Below are positions 9,514 to 18,016 of a DNA stretch of 64,000 bases, one piece after another. The position numbers and the translations under genes are program-made. Origin of the DNA: JACPPO01 sp965262505 (GTDB lineage: Bacteria; Acidobacteriota; Vicinamibacteria; Vicinamibacterales; UBA2999); contig CBDHFM010000030.1 of the NCBI GenBank assembly GCA_965262505.1, positions 930,001 through 994,000 of the forward strand, given 5' to 3'. Under the pieces are notes generated by a model. It made no database searches. It was not told the DNA's origin and worked only from the letters and a program-made list of their open reading frames with translations. Each line of letters opens with the position of its first letter. Within the stretch, counting starts at the first letter, position 1.

Positions 9514-10510
9514 AGTGATCGCCGAATTCGGCGCCGGGACGTGCTGGCTCTTGCACTTTCTCAATCGGTTCGGCTGCCGCACGATCGCGATCGATATCTC
9601 ACCCACGGCGCTGCGTCTCGGGCGCGAGCTCTTCGAGCGCGACCCGCTCACGAACTGGGATCTGAACCCTCAGTTCCTTCCCTATGACGGTCACCGTATT
9701 CCGCTTCCCGACAGCCACGTAGACAAGATATTGCTCTACGACGCTTTTCACCACGTTCCCAACCAGGCTGAGATCCTCAGCGAGATGGCGAGGGTTCTCA
9801 AGTCTGGCGGAGTCGTGGCGATGTGCGAGCCCGGCAGGGGCCACAGTCGCTCCGAGCTGAGCAAGCTCGAAATGGACGAGTGGGGTGTCCTCGAAAATGA
9901 CATCTTCGTGGAGGACATCGGGAAGTTGGCGCTGCGTTGCGGCTTCCAGAGTGTGACCGTGGTACCGATTAACCTGCCGCTGTCGACCGAGATCCCGGTG
10001 CATCGTCTTCGAGACTTCCTTGGCGGCAGAGATCTACGGCACTACTGGAGCCGGTGGTGCCAGGGGTTCCAGGACGTGAGCTACATCCTGCTGTACAAGG
10101 GTGAATACGTGCCGACCACCCGCAGGCCGCAGACGCCGAAGGCAAGGATCGCGCCTCCCTCGCATGACATACAGGTCAAGGTTGGGGAGGTCACCGTACT
10201 TCCTGTTCGTGTGACCAATACCGGAGATACTCTGTGGTTGAGTGACATTCCGGGCCAGGCTGGGTGGACTCGCCTAGGCGGGCATTTGCACGGTAGCGAA
10301 AAAGGAAAGCCGGCTCTTGACTACGACTGGTATCGCGGCGACTTCGGTCGCGACGTCTCACCCGGGGAGGAGATCACGGTTCAGGTTCAACTCCCAGCCA
10401 TCCTAAAGCCGGGTACCTACCGAGTGGTGTTTGATGTCGTGGCGGAACAAGTTCTGTGGTTCGCGCACCGAGACTCACCTACGGCTGAGCTGCGGATATA
10501 CGTGGCGTAG
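9485..10510 (+). CDS. SAM-dependent class I methyltransferase (main part, frameshifted at the 5' end)
   Basis: The 341 aa contain the Rossmann methyltransferase core: motif I EFGAGTCWLLHFLNRFG (residues 14-30), acidic strand end IAIDISPTALRLG, post-motif 'LPDSHVDKILLYDAFHHVP', and 'EMARVLKSGGVVAMCEPG'. A C-terminal beta-sandwich (about 215-341) contains VTNTGDTLWLSDI and 'LKPGTYRVVFDVVAEQ'. The true start lies in the other frame near 9184 (see the upstream piece). The family acts on small molecules or glycans, and the added sandwich domain suggests a glycan or lipid context. It converges on an envelope-type operon with 24 bases between stop codons. Substrate unknown. Confidence 0.8.
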   Translation: MHWLRLSPGEVIAEFGAGTCWLLHFLNRFGCRTIAIDISPTALRLGRELFERDPLTNWDLNPQFLPYDGHRIPLPDSHVDKILLYDAFHHVPNQAEILSEMARVLKSGGVVAMCEPGRGHSRSELSKLEMDEWGVLENDIFVEDIGKLALRCGFQSVTVVPINLPLSTEIPVHRLRDFLGGRDLRHYWSRWCQGFQDVSYILLYKGEYVPTTRRPQTPKARIAPPSHDIQVKVGEVTVLPVRVTNTGDTLWLSDIPGQAGWTRLGGHLHGSEKGKPALDYDWYRGDFGRDVSPGEEITVQVQLPAILKPGTYRVVFDVVAEQVLWFAHRDSPTAELRIYVA

Positions 10511-10534
10511 AGAGAGCCGCCAGCGGCAGCAACG

Positions 10535-12496
10535 CTACAAATAGTACCAGAGGAACGGAACGCGGATGGTTTCGAGCGCCGGCCATACCGTGAGGTTACC
10601 CATCACGAAGAGCGGCCAGAACCAGGCTGTCCGCGGCAGCAGGAGGTTGAAAGCAAAGGTCATCGGCAGCAGGATCCGTAATACTGCGCCGGGATGGCCC
10701 TCCCAGGGCGACGGGCCCAGGAAGACCATCAGAAGAACAGACGCGATTCCCGCACGCCACCAGGGGTTCTCCCAGTCCCGATAGATCAGCAAGACGAGCG
10801 CCTGTGTGGTCATCGCTATCAAGCCGAGAAGACTGAACCGAGCTAACGACGCCCAGCCCTCCTCTCGTAGCTCCGCCAGCGTCCCCGTCCACTTCGCGAG
10901 GTAGCCACTCAGTGGCGCCGAAAAGTTGCGATCGCTGCCAAGCAGGTGGAACTCTTGGCTCGTCATCCACACGTAGAGCATCCAGAGAAGCAAGGGAGAC
11001 GCAACAAGAACGACCTGTCCGCCCAGGACACCCAATTTCCATCGACGCCACTCGGAACCGGGCCCGCCAAGAACCACGATCCAGAGGAGATTGGTTTCCT
11101 TCGCAAGACCGGAGAATCCAACCAGCCCTGCCGCCACCAAGGGCCTGCCGCTCTCAGCCGCCATGATCGCAAGAGCAAGAAGCAGAATGCTCGGCCCATC
11201 TGGGACCGCCCACGAGACCGAGAAGAGCGCACCGTAACTAAACATGCATCCGAACCAGAGGCAAAAGTTCTTGACGGTCCGTGGTGGAAGCCAGCGGAAG
11301 AGGAGCATCCCGAGCACCAGCCAGAACGCAATGTTCTGCACCGCGTAGGCCTGGAGAATCATCCGTGGCTGGCCCAATCCCGCCAGAAACGCCGTCCAGG
11401 AGAACAGAATTCGCCTGGCCCGATACGAAACGGTATCTAGTGCTCCGTCTATCGCGGGGTCTCGCAGCAGCGGATCGATGGCCAACTGGGCGTAGAACTG
11501 ACCGTCATACCCGCTGGAGTTCTCTAGGACGTGATGGGCAGTGCTCCGGACGGCGGGAAGAGCCCGGTCCTCGAACTGGTCGCCGAACCTAATGAGCGAC
11601 GTAAAGCCGTTGTCGGGTTCGTAATATCCCGCCATCGATACAAGAAACAGTGCGACCGCGAGGACGTACAGCAGCCGAACCCGATTCCGCACTATTAGCC
11701 GGACCAGTGCCACGCTCACCTGCCACAAAGCCGGGTAATAGACGATGCCGACGCAGAGCATGAACGTGGACGTCGACAGAAGTAGCTCGTACTGCGATAC
11801 CCAGCTCGTGACCAGCACCGCGGCGAGAAAAGCCAGGACTAGCGTGGCCATGACTGCGTGCGTGACGCGGGCCGCCTTGCGTCTGGGCGGCCGGGGGGAA
11901 GATGCGGGCAGTATCAGCAGCGCAATAAAGAGAACGAGCGGCACCAGTGGGGGCAGCGAAGCCTCGCGTTCAGCGGAGGCTGGCACGATCACCAAGGCGA
12001 GAGGACCCGTTGAGAAGCCGTGGACATTGGCGAGTTCGAGATAGGACAGCGCCCAGCCGTCTCCGCCACTGCTGAGCGTGAATTGATCGCCCTCGCTGAG
12101 ATTCGCACTGGCCGGCACACTGAGATCAAGGCGGACTTGCTGGGCCGGGGCCAGCGCAACCGTCGCCAGTTCGGAGCCCTCGAGCGCGATTCGGACCACT
12201 CGTGGGTTCGGATCGCTGTTGCGTAGACGCGCGACAATCGCCACAGCTTGACCGGAGAGGTCAGCCATATCCGGCAGTGGAACCGCGACCGTGCCACGCG
12301 ACGAGAACAGGTCCGCCTCGACGGCCCGAATGCGGACCCGTTCGAAGTTGACAGACACGCGTGCCGACAGAACGGTCGCGCATGACGCGGCCAGGATCGC
12401 TAAGAGGATGAATCGGGGTAGTGCTGGTCTCCAGCGCCGAGTGAGGGCCTCCACACGATGGCGCCCCGCCGTGGCTAGCTCACGAAGCGTCGTCAT
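10535..12496 (-). CDS. large polytopic membrane protein, glycosyltransferase-like topology
   Basis: The product is 653 aa. It has one N-terminal helix (about 27-46), a periplasmic beta-rich domain (about 50-170), then roughly ten membrane helices to the C-terminus, ending WYYL. The short acidic loop 'YEPDNGFTSLIRFGDQFED' and SSGYDGQFYAQLAIDP after an early helix resemble membrane GT-C/PMT-like proteins, but I see no certain catalytic motif. It is the last gene of the reverse operon after the SGNH hydrolase (16-base gap). With the sister membrane-ankyrin gene and the methyltransferase it suggests work on an envelope polysaccharide or lipid. Function unproven. Confidence 0.75.
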   Translation of the reverse strand: MTTLRELATAGRHRVEALTRRWRPALPRFILLAILAASCATVLSARVSVNFERVRIRAVEADLFSSRGTVAVPLPDMADLSGQAVAIVARLRNSDPNPRVVRIALEGSELATVALAPAQQVRLDLSVPASANLSEGDQFTLSSGGDGWALSYLELANVHGFSTGPLALVIVPASAEREASLPPLVPLVLFIALLILPASSPRPPRRKAARVTHAVMATLVLAFLAAVLVTSWVSQYELLLSTSTFMLCVGIVYYPALWQVSVALVRLIVRNRVRLLYVLAVALFLVSMAGYYEPDNGFTSLIRFGDQFEDRALPAVRSTAHHVLENSSGYDGQFYAQLAIDPLLRDPAIDGALDTVSYRARRILFSWTAFLAGLGQPRMILQAYAVQNIAFWLVLGMLLFRWLPPRTVKNFCLWFGCMFSYGALFSVSWAVPDGPSILLLALAIMAAESGRPLVAAGLVGFSGLAKETNLLWIVVLGGPGSEWRRWKLGVLGGQVVLVASPLLLWMLYVWMTSQEFHLLGSDRNFSAPLSGYLAKWTGTLAELREEGWASLARFSLLGLIAMTTQALVLLIYRDWENPWWRAGIASVLLMVFLGPSPWEGHPGAVLRILLPMTFAFNLLLPRTAWFWPLFVMGNLTVWPALETIRVPFLWYYL

Positions 12497-12512
12497 GACT
12501 GCGGCGCGTGGC

Positions 12513-12662
12513 CTATTGCCCGGTCGGCACCATCGTCCGGAGGACGTCGAAAATCAATCGAGCCGCCAGACGGTGTCCCTCCTCCGTGAAGTGCGACTCA
12601 TCACCGAACAGCGAATCCTGTTCCCTGAAGAACGAATACACGTCGATGACCGGGACGTCCTG
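12513..12662 (-). pseudogene. C-terminal fragment of an SGNH/GDSL hydrolase split by IS30
   Basis: This fragment encodes DVPVIDVYSFFREQDSLFG followed by DESHFTEEGHRLAARLIF, the block V Asp-x-x-His of SGNH hydrolases, and the normal C-terminus. It is separated from its N-terminal part (14112-15020) by the 1,449-bp IS30 element. Joining at one copy of the CTG duplication gives VDVAREQ-DVPVIDVYSFF in frame, so this is the true 3' end of that gene. Any peptide reading through from the IS would be junk at its N-terminus. Confidence 0.9.
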
Positions 12663-12690
12663 GGTAGATTCAATCGGTCGTCGCAACGTC
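12663..12690. repeat. IS30 left terminal inverted repeat
   Basis: It pairs imperfectly with 14084-14111; the best-conserved part is TCGTCGCAAC with TTCAA nearer the end. The flanking CTG at 12660-12662 is the target duplication. Confidence 0.85.
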
Positions 12691-12709
12691 TCAACGATGA
12701 GGAGTTGCG

Positions 12710-14104
12710 ATGGGAACACCGAAACGTCGACGGTCACATCGTGCGGGACGTGCTCCGATGCGGTCGCCGGGGCGCCCGACGGCGGGACGCCGTGAGCACC
12801 GGCGCCGATTTTGGGAATCAATCGCTTGTGGCTTGTCCAGCGAAGAGGCTGCGCTGGCTGCCGGCGTGTCTCAGCCGGTCGGTACTCGATGGTTCCGCGA
12901 AAGTGGAGGCATGCCGCCGATCAGCCTGGCCCCACTGTCGGGGCGTTATCTGTCGTTTGCCGAGCGCGAAGAAATTGCCATTTTGCACGCCCAGCACGTC
13001 GCCATTCGTGACATCGGTCGGCGAGTCAGCCGCTCCGCGTCGACCATCTCGCGCGAGCTACGTCGCAATGCGGCCACCCGCAATGGTGGGCTGGAGTATC
13101 GCGCGACGACCGCGCAGTGGCACGCCGACCTGAAGGCCAAAAGACCGAAGGTAGCGAAGCTGGCGCAGCACGACGAGCTGCGTCGCTACGTGCAAGACCG
13201 ACTTGTGGGCATGGTGACGGCCACGGACGGGACGAAGGTGCGTGGTCCCGCTGTGCACTGGAATGGTCGCCGTCACGGTCGTCGGCAGGATCGACGCTGG
13301 GCGGCTTCATGGAGTCCCGAGCAAATCGCCAACAGACTGCACGTCGACTTCCCCGATGATGAATCGATGCGGATCTCCCACGAGGCCATCTACCAAGCGC
13401 TCTACGTGCAAGGACGAGGTGCGTTGCGACGCGAACTGGTGACGTGCTTGCGGACCGGACGGGCGCTACGGGTTCCTAGAGCACGTACACGCGGACGCGG
13501 CAAGCAGTTCGTCCGATCCGACATCATGATCAGTCAGCGCCCCGCCGAAGCCGACGATCGGGCGGTGCCAGGACACTGGGAGGGTGACCTGATTGTCGGG
13601 CTGGGTAGCTCCGCGATTGGGACCCTCGTGGACCGCACCACCCGTTTCACGATGCTGCTGCATCTCCCTCGCATGGATGATTATGGGCAGCCTCGGATCA
13701 AGAACGGTCCCGCACTGGCCGGGCACGGTGCCGAGGCCGTCCGAGACGCCATCGCGTCGGCGATCCTCACGCTACCGGAGCAGCTTCGCCGTTCACTGAC
13801 GTGGGACCAAGGTGCCGAGATGGCTCAACACGTTCAGCTCCGCATCGTCACCGGTCTACCAATCTACTTCTGCGATCCGCATAGCCCCTGGCAACGCGGC
13901 ACGAACGAGAACACCAACGGCCTGCTCCGCCAGTACTTTCCCAAAGGCACCGACCTGTCCAGGCACTCCCGCGATGACCTTGACGCTGTGGCTGCTGCTC
14001 TCAATGGTCGCCCCCGGAAGACCCTCGCCTGGCAGACCCCCGCGGAGGCGCTTAGGAATCAGCTATGCTCGGTCACACAACGCGGTGTTGCGACGATACC
14101 TTGA
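12710..14104 (+). CDS. IS30-family transposase
   Basis: The product is 464 aa. It has an N-terminal helix-turn-helix part with 'GLSSEEAALAAGVSQPVGTRWFRESGG' spacing, then the typical IS30 block LSFAEREEIAIL...GRRVSRSASTISRELRRN. The DDE catalytic core has Asp in HWEGDLIVG (about 292), Asp in LTWDQGAEM (about 365) and Glu in NENTNGLLRQYFPKG (about 398), all intact. GGAG precedes ATG 12710 by 5 bases. The stop lies inside the right inverted repeat. It looks functional. Confidence 0.95.
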   Translation: MGTPKRRRSHRAGRAPMRSPGRPTAGRREHRRRFWESIACGLSSEEAALAAGVSQPVGTRWFRESGGMPPISLAPLSGRYLSFAEREEIAILHAQHVAIRDIGRRVSRSASTISRELRRNAATRNGGLEYRATTAQWHADLKAKRPKVAKLAQHDELRRYVQDRLVGMVTATDGTKVRGPAVHWNGRRHGRRQDRRWAASWSPEQIANRLHVDFPDDESMRISHEAIYQALYVQGRGALRRELVTCLRTGRALRVPRARTRGRGKQFVRSDIMISQRPAEADDRAVPGHWEGDLIVGLGSSAIGTLVDRTTRFTMLLHLPRMDDYGQPRIKNGPALAGHGAEAVRDAIASAILTLPEQLRRSLTWDQGAEMAQHVQLRIVTGLPIYFCDPHSPWQRGTNENTNGLLRQYFPKGTDLSRHSRDDLDAVAAALNGRPRKTLAWQTPAEALRNQLCSVTQRGVATIP

Positions 14105-14111
14105 ACCCAAT
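14084..14111. repeat. IS30 right terminal inverted repeat
   Basis: Reverse complement partner of 12663-12690. The CTG at 14112-14114 is the second copy of the 3-bp target duplication. The transposase stop codon falls inside this repeat. Confidence 0.85.
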
Positions 14112-15020
14112 CTGCTCACGAGCCACGTCAACGGTGGCGGCCCCGTAGTCGGCCGCCGCGGCCTTCCACGAGAGCGGGTCCGCCACGTCTCCGATGTACG
14201 GCCGGGTGAGCAGAACGACCTCGATGCCGGCCGAGCGCGCCTCCTGAACGATCGTCCGCAGATTGTCACGGTAATCCTCGAGGGGCACGCGGCGCGTCAT
14301 CTCCGCCGAGCTGCCGGTGCGGCCGAAGCCGCTGAATAGACCGAAGAGCAGCCGGCCCACTCTCAGACGCGACAACGCGCGGTCGAAGAACACGGACCCC
14401 ACGGCCGAGGTCAGGCTGTAGTCTCGGTCGGGCTCCCCGACCGGATGGGCGTCGTTCGAGCCAAAGCTGATGAGTGCCACGTCCGGCTCGTAGGGAAGCG
14501 TTTCGCGAAAACGGAGGACGCCTTGGTAGGACGAGTAACCCCAGACGCCCGCGTTGATCACGCTGACCTCGCGGCTTTCACCGGCCCGGGCCTGCAGCAG
14601 CTCGCCCAGGTACTCCGGCCAGTTGGGACCATCTTCGCCGGCCCACCCCAGCGTGTTGGAATCGCCGACGGCGAAAACACGGTAGCTCGACGCGGATTTC
14701 GAGGTCGGCAACTCCGGCCCCCGAAAGCCCTGGGCGTTGAACACGCCGTAGCTCTGCTTGGGGCGCCAGATGAGGTCGGCATCGTACACGAAGTACTGGT
14801 CTTCGAACATGTGGTACGAGCGGGCGTCGGCGTTCGACGCGACTTCGATCTGCAGCGGCGTGTACTCGTAGCCGATGACCGCCAGCGCAAGCTCAACGGC
14901 AATGAGACAGAGCAGTCCGGAGAGCAGCGCGAGCCCCAGCTTGCCCGCCAGAAGCGCCCGGTATTTGCGCCGCTCGTCGATATTCGCGGTCACGAGTGGG
15001 ACCATCATAAATGGGATCAT
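14112..15020 (-). pseudogene. N-terminal part of an exported/membrane-anchored SGNH hydrolase, split by IS30
   Basis: This is about 303 residues of a roughly 351-residue protein; the remaining 49 codons are at 12513-12662. It has an N-terminal membrane helix (LALLSGLLCLIAVELALAVIG), then SGNH block I 'FAVGDSNTLGWAGEDG' (GDSN), block II with INAGVWGYSSYQG, block III ISFGSNDAH, and LLTRPYIGDV. The catalytic Asp-His sit in the detached fragment, so the split product cannot be active. It starts 10 bases after the membrane-ankyrin gene's stop, which indicates one operon. SGNH proteins in such places often deacetylate or acylate envelope glycans; that is inference. Confidence 0.88.
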
Positions 15021-15030
15021 CGCACGTGGA

Positions 15031-16055
15031 TCATGGTGAGGTGAGCGCTGTCACGACGAGGGTGTGATCGTCGAGCGCGGCCCACTCTGCAGCGCGATGC
15101 CCATCAACGATCGCCTCGCGGTCCGCACCTCCTGCCAGTAGTTGCTGAACGACCTCGAGATGACCGCCCTCAGCCGCCCGGACCAGGGCATTCCGCCCGG
15201 CCTTACTCGTAAATGTGACATCGGCGCCCGCCTCGAGCAGCAGGCCGACGAGCTCGTTCGATCCCTGGTACGAGGCCCAGAGCAGCGGCGTCCATCCTGT
15301 TCGACTGGCTGTGTTCACGTCGGCGCCGCCCGCGACGAGCGCCTCCACGAAGTCGGGCTGTGAGTGCCGCACGGCTATCATCACGGGGGTCCAGCCCGCC
15401 GCGTCGGCTGCGTTGACATCCGCGCCGGCCTCGATCAGCGCCTCGAGCATGACGAAATCGTCGTTCTGAACGGCGGCCATCAGTGGTGTCCGGCCCGTGG
15501 GCGTGACCGCGTCCACCTCGCCGCCCGCGTCCAGGTGCCGACGCACGGCGTTGATGTCGCCTCCATCAACGGCCCTGAGTAATTCAAAGCGAGACCGAGT
15601 CAAGATGGCTGCCGTCGGCGTGGCGTCGACATCGACGCCCAGTATTGACGCCGAGAGCAGGCCGAGCACTTTGGGTGACCCCGGCCACATCAGAGCCGGC
15701 GCCACGACCAGAGCGACCGCCATCACACCGGCCCACGCGATGGAGGCTATCCGCAGGCCGCCGCCCCACCCACGCGCCATCTTCTCGAAACCTTCCGCCA
15801 ACAGAGGCACGAGTAGAGGAAGTGCCGAAACGAGCGGTCGGCCCGGAGGACTTACTCCACCCCACCACTCGCGGTGGAGCGCAGCGGTGAGCCACACACC
15901 AACGAAGGCCCAACTGGCAAAGAGGAGGTAGGACCGCTGGCGCCGGAACAAGGTCGCCCAGCCGGCGAGCGCCAGCGCCCAAAACGGCGCAAGGACGAGC
16001 AACCCGGTATCGCGATCCAGCAGTATTCCCGCGAAGCCGCGTATCATGATCGCGT
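15031..16055 (-). pseudogene. C-terminal part of a membrane protein with ankyrin repeats, split by IS630
   Basis: Starting at NAIMIRGFAGILLDRDTGLL, this encodes several membrane helices (for example FWALALAGWATLF, YLLFASWAFVGVWLTAAL, IAWAGVMAVALVVAPALMW). It then has five ankyrin repeats (GDINAVRRHLDAGGEVDAVTP, ..FVMLEALIEAGADVNAADAAG.., and three more) to the end. Sequence read 5' of 16055 in this frame belongs to the IS and is not host. Removing the IS and one TA joins SQSLNVAT to NAIMIRGF in frame, giving a 615-aa protein with the part at 17082-17904. Confidence 0.88.
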
Positions 16056-16066
16056 TAAAGCGTTTT

Positions 16067-16681
16067 TCATGACCGTGTGGCGGCCGCGTACCCGCAGTGC
16101 CGAACATAGTTGCGGCATTCGTCAGGGCTGAAGTGCGCCAAGCACTCGCCGAGGAACGGCCAGAGCGTCTCGGTGCTGCGACAGCGAGCGGTGCGAACGA
16201 GGGCCTTGAGCTTCGCGAAGCAGAGCTCGATGGGATTGAGGTCCGGGCTGTAGGGTGGCAAGTACCAGAGGGTGGCCCCGGCGGCCTGGATGGCGCGTTG
16301 GATGCCGGCGACCTTGTGGGCCCCGAGATTGTCGGCAATGACGATGTCGCCGGGCTGCAGGGTCGGCACCAGGATCTGTTCGATGTAGGCGCGGAAGCTC
16401 TCGCCATCGATCGCGCCGTCGAAGACCCCCGGTGCGGTCAGCCCCGTGACCCGCAACGCGGCGAGAAACGTGCTGGTCTGCCAGCGCCCGCAGGGGGCGT
16501 GGTCGTGGACGCGCGCGCCGCGCGGTGCCCGGCCGTACCGCCGAAGCAGATTGGTGGTGATGCCGGTTTCGTCCAGAAACACGAGGTGGGCGACATCCCA
16601 GGTCGGCGCCGCCGCGTGCCACGCGACCCGCGCGGCCGCGACGTCAGGCCGATCGTGTTCGGACGGGCGGACCGTGTTTTT
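16067..16681 (-). CDS. IS630 transposase, C-terminal DDE part (second frame)
   Basis: Read from the A6 run it gives KNTVRPSEHDRPDVAAARVA, then VFLDETGITTNLLRRYG (first Asp), 'IVIADNLGAHKV' (second Asp) and LPPYSPDLNPIELCFAKLK (Glu), the full IS630 DDE triad. An internal GTG at 16582 could start an isolated product (MFLDETG...), but this would lose upstream catalytic-domain sequence. The homology runs continuously into the first frame, so expression probably needs a +1 (or -2) shift at the six A's (16677-16682 on the reverse strand). Confidence 0.85.
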   Translation of the reverse strand, partial: KNTVRPSEHDRPDVAAARVAWHAAAPTWDVAHLVFLDETGITTNLLRRYGRAPRGARVHDHAPCGRWQTSTFLAALRVTGLTAPGVFDGAIDGESFRAYIEQILVPTLQPGDIVIADNLGAHKVAGIQRAIQAAGATLWYLPPYSPDLNPIELCFAKLKALVRTARCRSTETLWPFLGECLAHFSPDECRNYVRHCGYAAATRS

Positions 16682-17006
16682 TAACGGTCAGGCCGAGGGC
16701 CCGCACGGCGCGCCAGACCGTCGGCACACTCGCGGGCGTGGCGAGGGCGTCCTTCAGCTCAGCCAGCGTGCGATCCGGGTGCGCCGCAATCAGCGCGGCC
16801 AAGGTGTGTAGGTGCGGCTCAAGCATGCCGCGCCGTCCATGTCGCTGGACGCGAGGCGCCACCTCGCCCGTGTCGCGCCGCCGCTGTTTCAGTAGCCGCA
16901 CCCACGACCCGCTCACGCGGTACTTCGCCGCCACCTCGGCCGCCTTCATCCCGGCATCGCTGTCGAGGAGCGCCCGCTCTCGCAGATCCATCGAATAGGC
17001 ACGCAT
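16644..17006 (-). CDS. IS630 transposase, N-terminal helix-turn-helix part (first frame)
   Basis: The product is 120 aa: MRAYSMDLRERALLDSDAG, then a helix-turn-helix 'KAAEVAAKYRVSGSWVRLLKQRRR', and the linker 'LAELKDALATPASVPTVWRAVRALGLTVKK'. After LTVKK at the six-A run the frame leaves transposase homology and stops at 16644, while homology continues in the other frame. The arrangement is either programmed frameshifting, known in some IS630 members, or a one-base indel. Confidence 0.85.
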   Translation of the reverse strand: MRAYSMDLRERALLDSDAGMKAAEVAAKYRVSGSWVRLLKQRRRDTGEVAPRVQRHGRRGMLEPHLHTLAALIAAHPDRTLAELKDALATPASVPTVWRAVRALGLTVKKHGPPVRTRSA

Positions 17007-17081
17007 CGGGCCTCCTGCATCGGTGCGCGCAGAAGTACCACGACCGCCCCAGGTAGTACAAGGCCTATTTGAAAAGCGCTT

Positions 17082-17904
17082 TAGTCGCGACGTTCAGACT
17101 CTGCGAACCCGGTGACAGGCTGCCAAACGTCCAGACGCGCGCCAGACCGAGTAGCGCAACCGAGACGACGGGAATAGCGGCGAGAAGTACGTCGCGCCGC
17201 GACCGATCGATCGACCGGCTCGTGACGAGCCAGACCAGCCCGGCCATCGTCAGCACGAGATATGGCGCGCCCAGCCACGGCAGGCACGCCAGGGCCAGGG
17301 CCGCCCCTAGGCCGGCCGGCCGGTCACCTGTCATCGCCAGAACGAACAGCACGACCAGAAAGGCCGCGAGCACGTCGGGAAACACCACGAAGGACATCGA
17401 TAGCAGCGGCGGCGTGGCGAAGGCCGTTGTAGTGGCCAGTCGCGCGCTCTTCGCAGTTCCTCGAATGCGCCCGGTCAGGCGGAAGACGAGCACCGCCGTC
17501 CATCCATAGAGGAGGGCCATCGCGAAAGACATCAGGTCGCGCGCGGCCCGCGTTTCGTCCCATCGCACACGGGCGAGGAACTCGTCGCTCAGGCCCGACG
17601 CGACGGCCCCGGCGATCTCGTAGGCGGGAACGAGCGCCGCGGCAAAGCCCCACGCATCGGGAAGAATTCGCGCACCGCCAGTCCGCCCCGGCTTGACGAG
17701 GTCTGTTGGGTCGCTCGGGATGAACCGAACCGACGCACTCCCCTCGTACTGATTACTCAGATCGAGGTCGCGGTCGTGGACAATCGAGTGCGTAGCAGCG
17801 AGATAGTGCGGGGCGTCGCCGCGCATCGCGGTGGCGCCGCGTGACACGATCACGCAGGCTAGTACGACGAGCAAGGCGAAGAGCCAGCGTTCGAAACGGG
17901 TCAT
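17082..17904 (-). pseudogene. N-terminal part of the membrane-ankyrin protein, split by IS630
   Basis: This encodes MTRFERWLFALLVVLACVIV and further helices. It has a conserved first loop typical of membrane glycosyltransferase-like proteins (GDAPHYLAATHSIVHDRDLDL) and then 'LVFRLTGRIRG', 'SFVVFPDVLAAFLVVLFVLAM' and 'PWLGAPYLVLTMAGLVWLV', ending SQSLNVAT at the IS630 junction. It is the first gene of the three-gene reverse operon. Together with 15031-16055 it forms a 615-aa polytopic protein whose C-terminal ankyrin repeats are unusual for this type. Function unknown. Confidence 0.85.
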
Positions 17905-18016
17905 GACGCCAACCCTAAGACACTGCTCTTCGACCGAGAATCAGTCACGTACGGGCACGCAAGAACGGACAAGCAATTTCAGGATAGGTGAACGTCGAAG
18001 GTTGAGACGGCGCCCC

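Larger units (their letters stand above)
12663..14111 (+). mobile_element. IS30-family insertion sequence (1,449 bp)
   Basis: The boundaries are fixed by three lines of evidence. A 3-bp direct repeat CTG lies on each side (12660-12662 and 14112-14114). Imperfect terminal inverted repeats of about 28 bp have a shared core TTCAA....TCGTCGCAAC. Deleting the element plus one CTG restores the host SGNH reading frame exactly. It contains a single transposase gene. It is inserted in the operon of envelope genes, in the orientation opposite to the host gene. Confidence 0.95.
16058..17081 (-). mobile_element. IS630-family insertion sequence (1,024 bp)
   Basis: It is bounded by the TA dinucleotide duplication (16056-16057 and 17082-17083) typical of IS630/Tc1-mariner elements. 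Terminal inverted repeats begin AAGCG(T/C)TTTTCA at both ends. Excising it with one TA restores the host membrane-ankyrin gene exactly (823+1025 bases, 616 codons). It carries a two-frame transposase on the reverse strand, the same strand as the host gene. Confidence 0.95.

Noticed and set aside
10511..10534. GCCGCCAGCGGC as a terminator between convergent genes
   Set aside because: The stem is only four or five pairs, no T run follows, and it is very common in such GC-rich DNA.
12663..12821. Open frame extending the SGNH C-terminal fragment
   Set aside because: It is IS30 terminal DNA; the host sequence starts again at the CTG repeat.
16056..16407. Open frame continuing the ankyrin protein upstream into Ser/Arg-rich sequence
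   Set aside because: That part is IS630 DNA read in the wrong frame; the TA duplication and exact host reconstruction fix the boundary at 16055.
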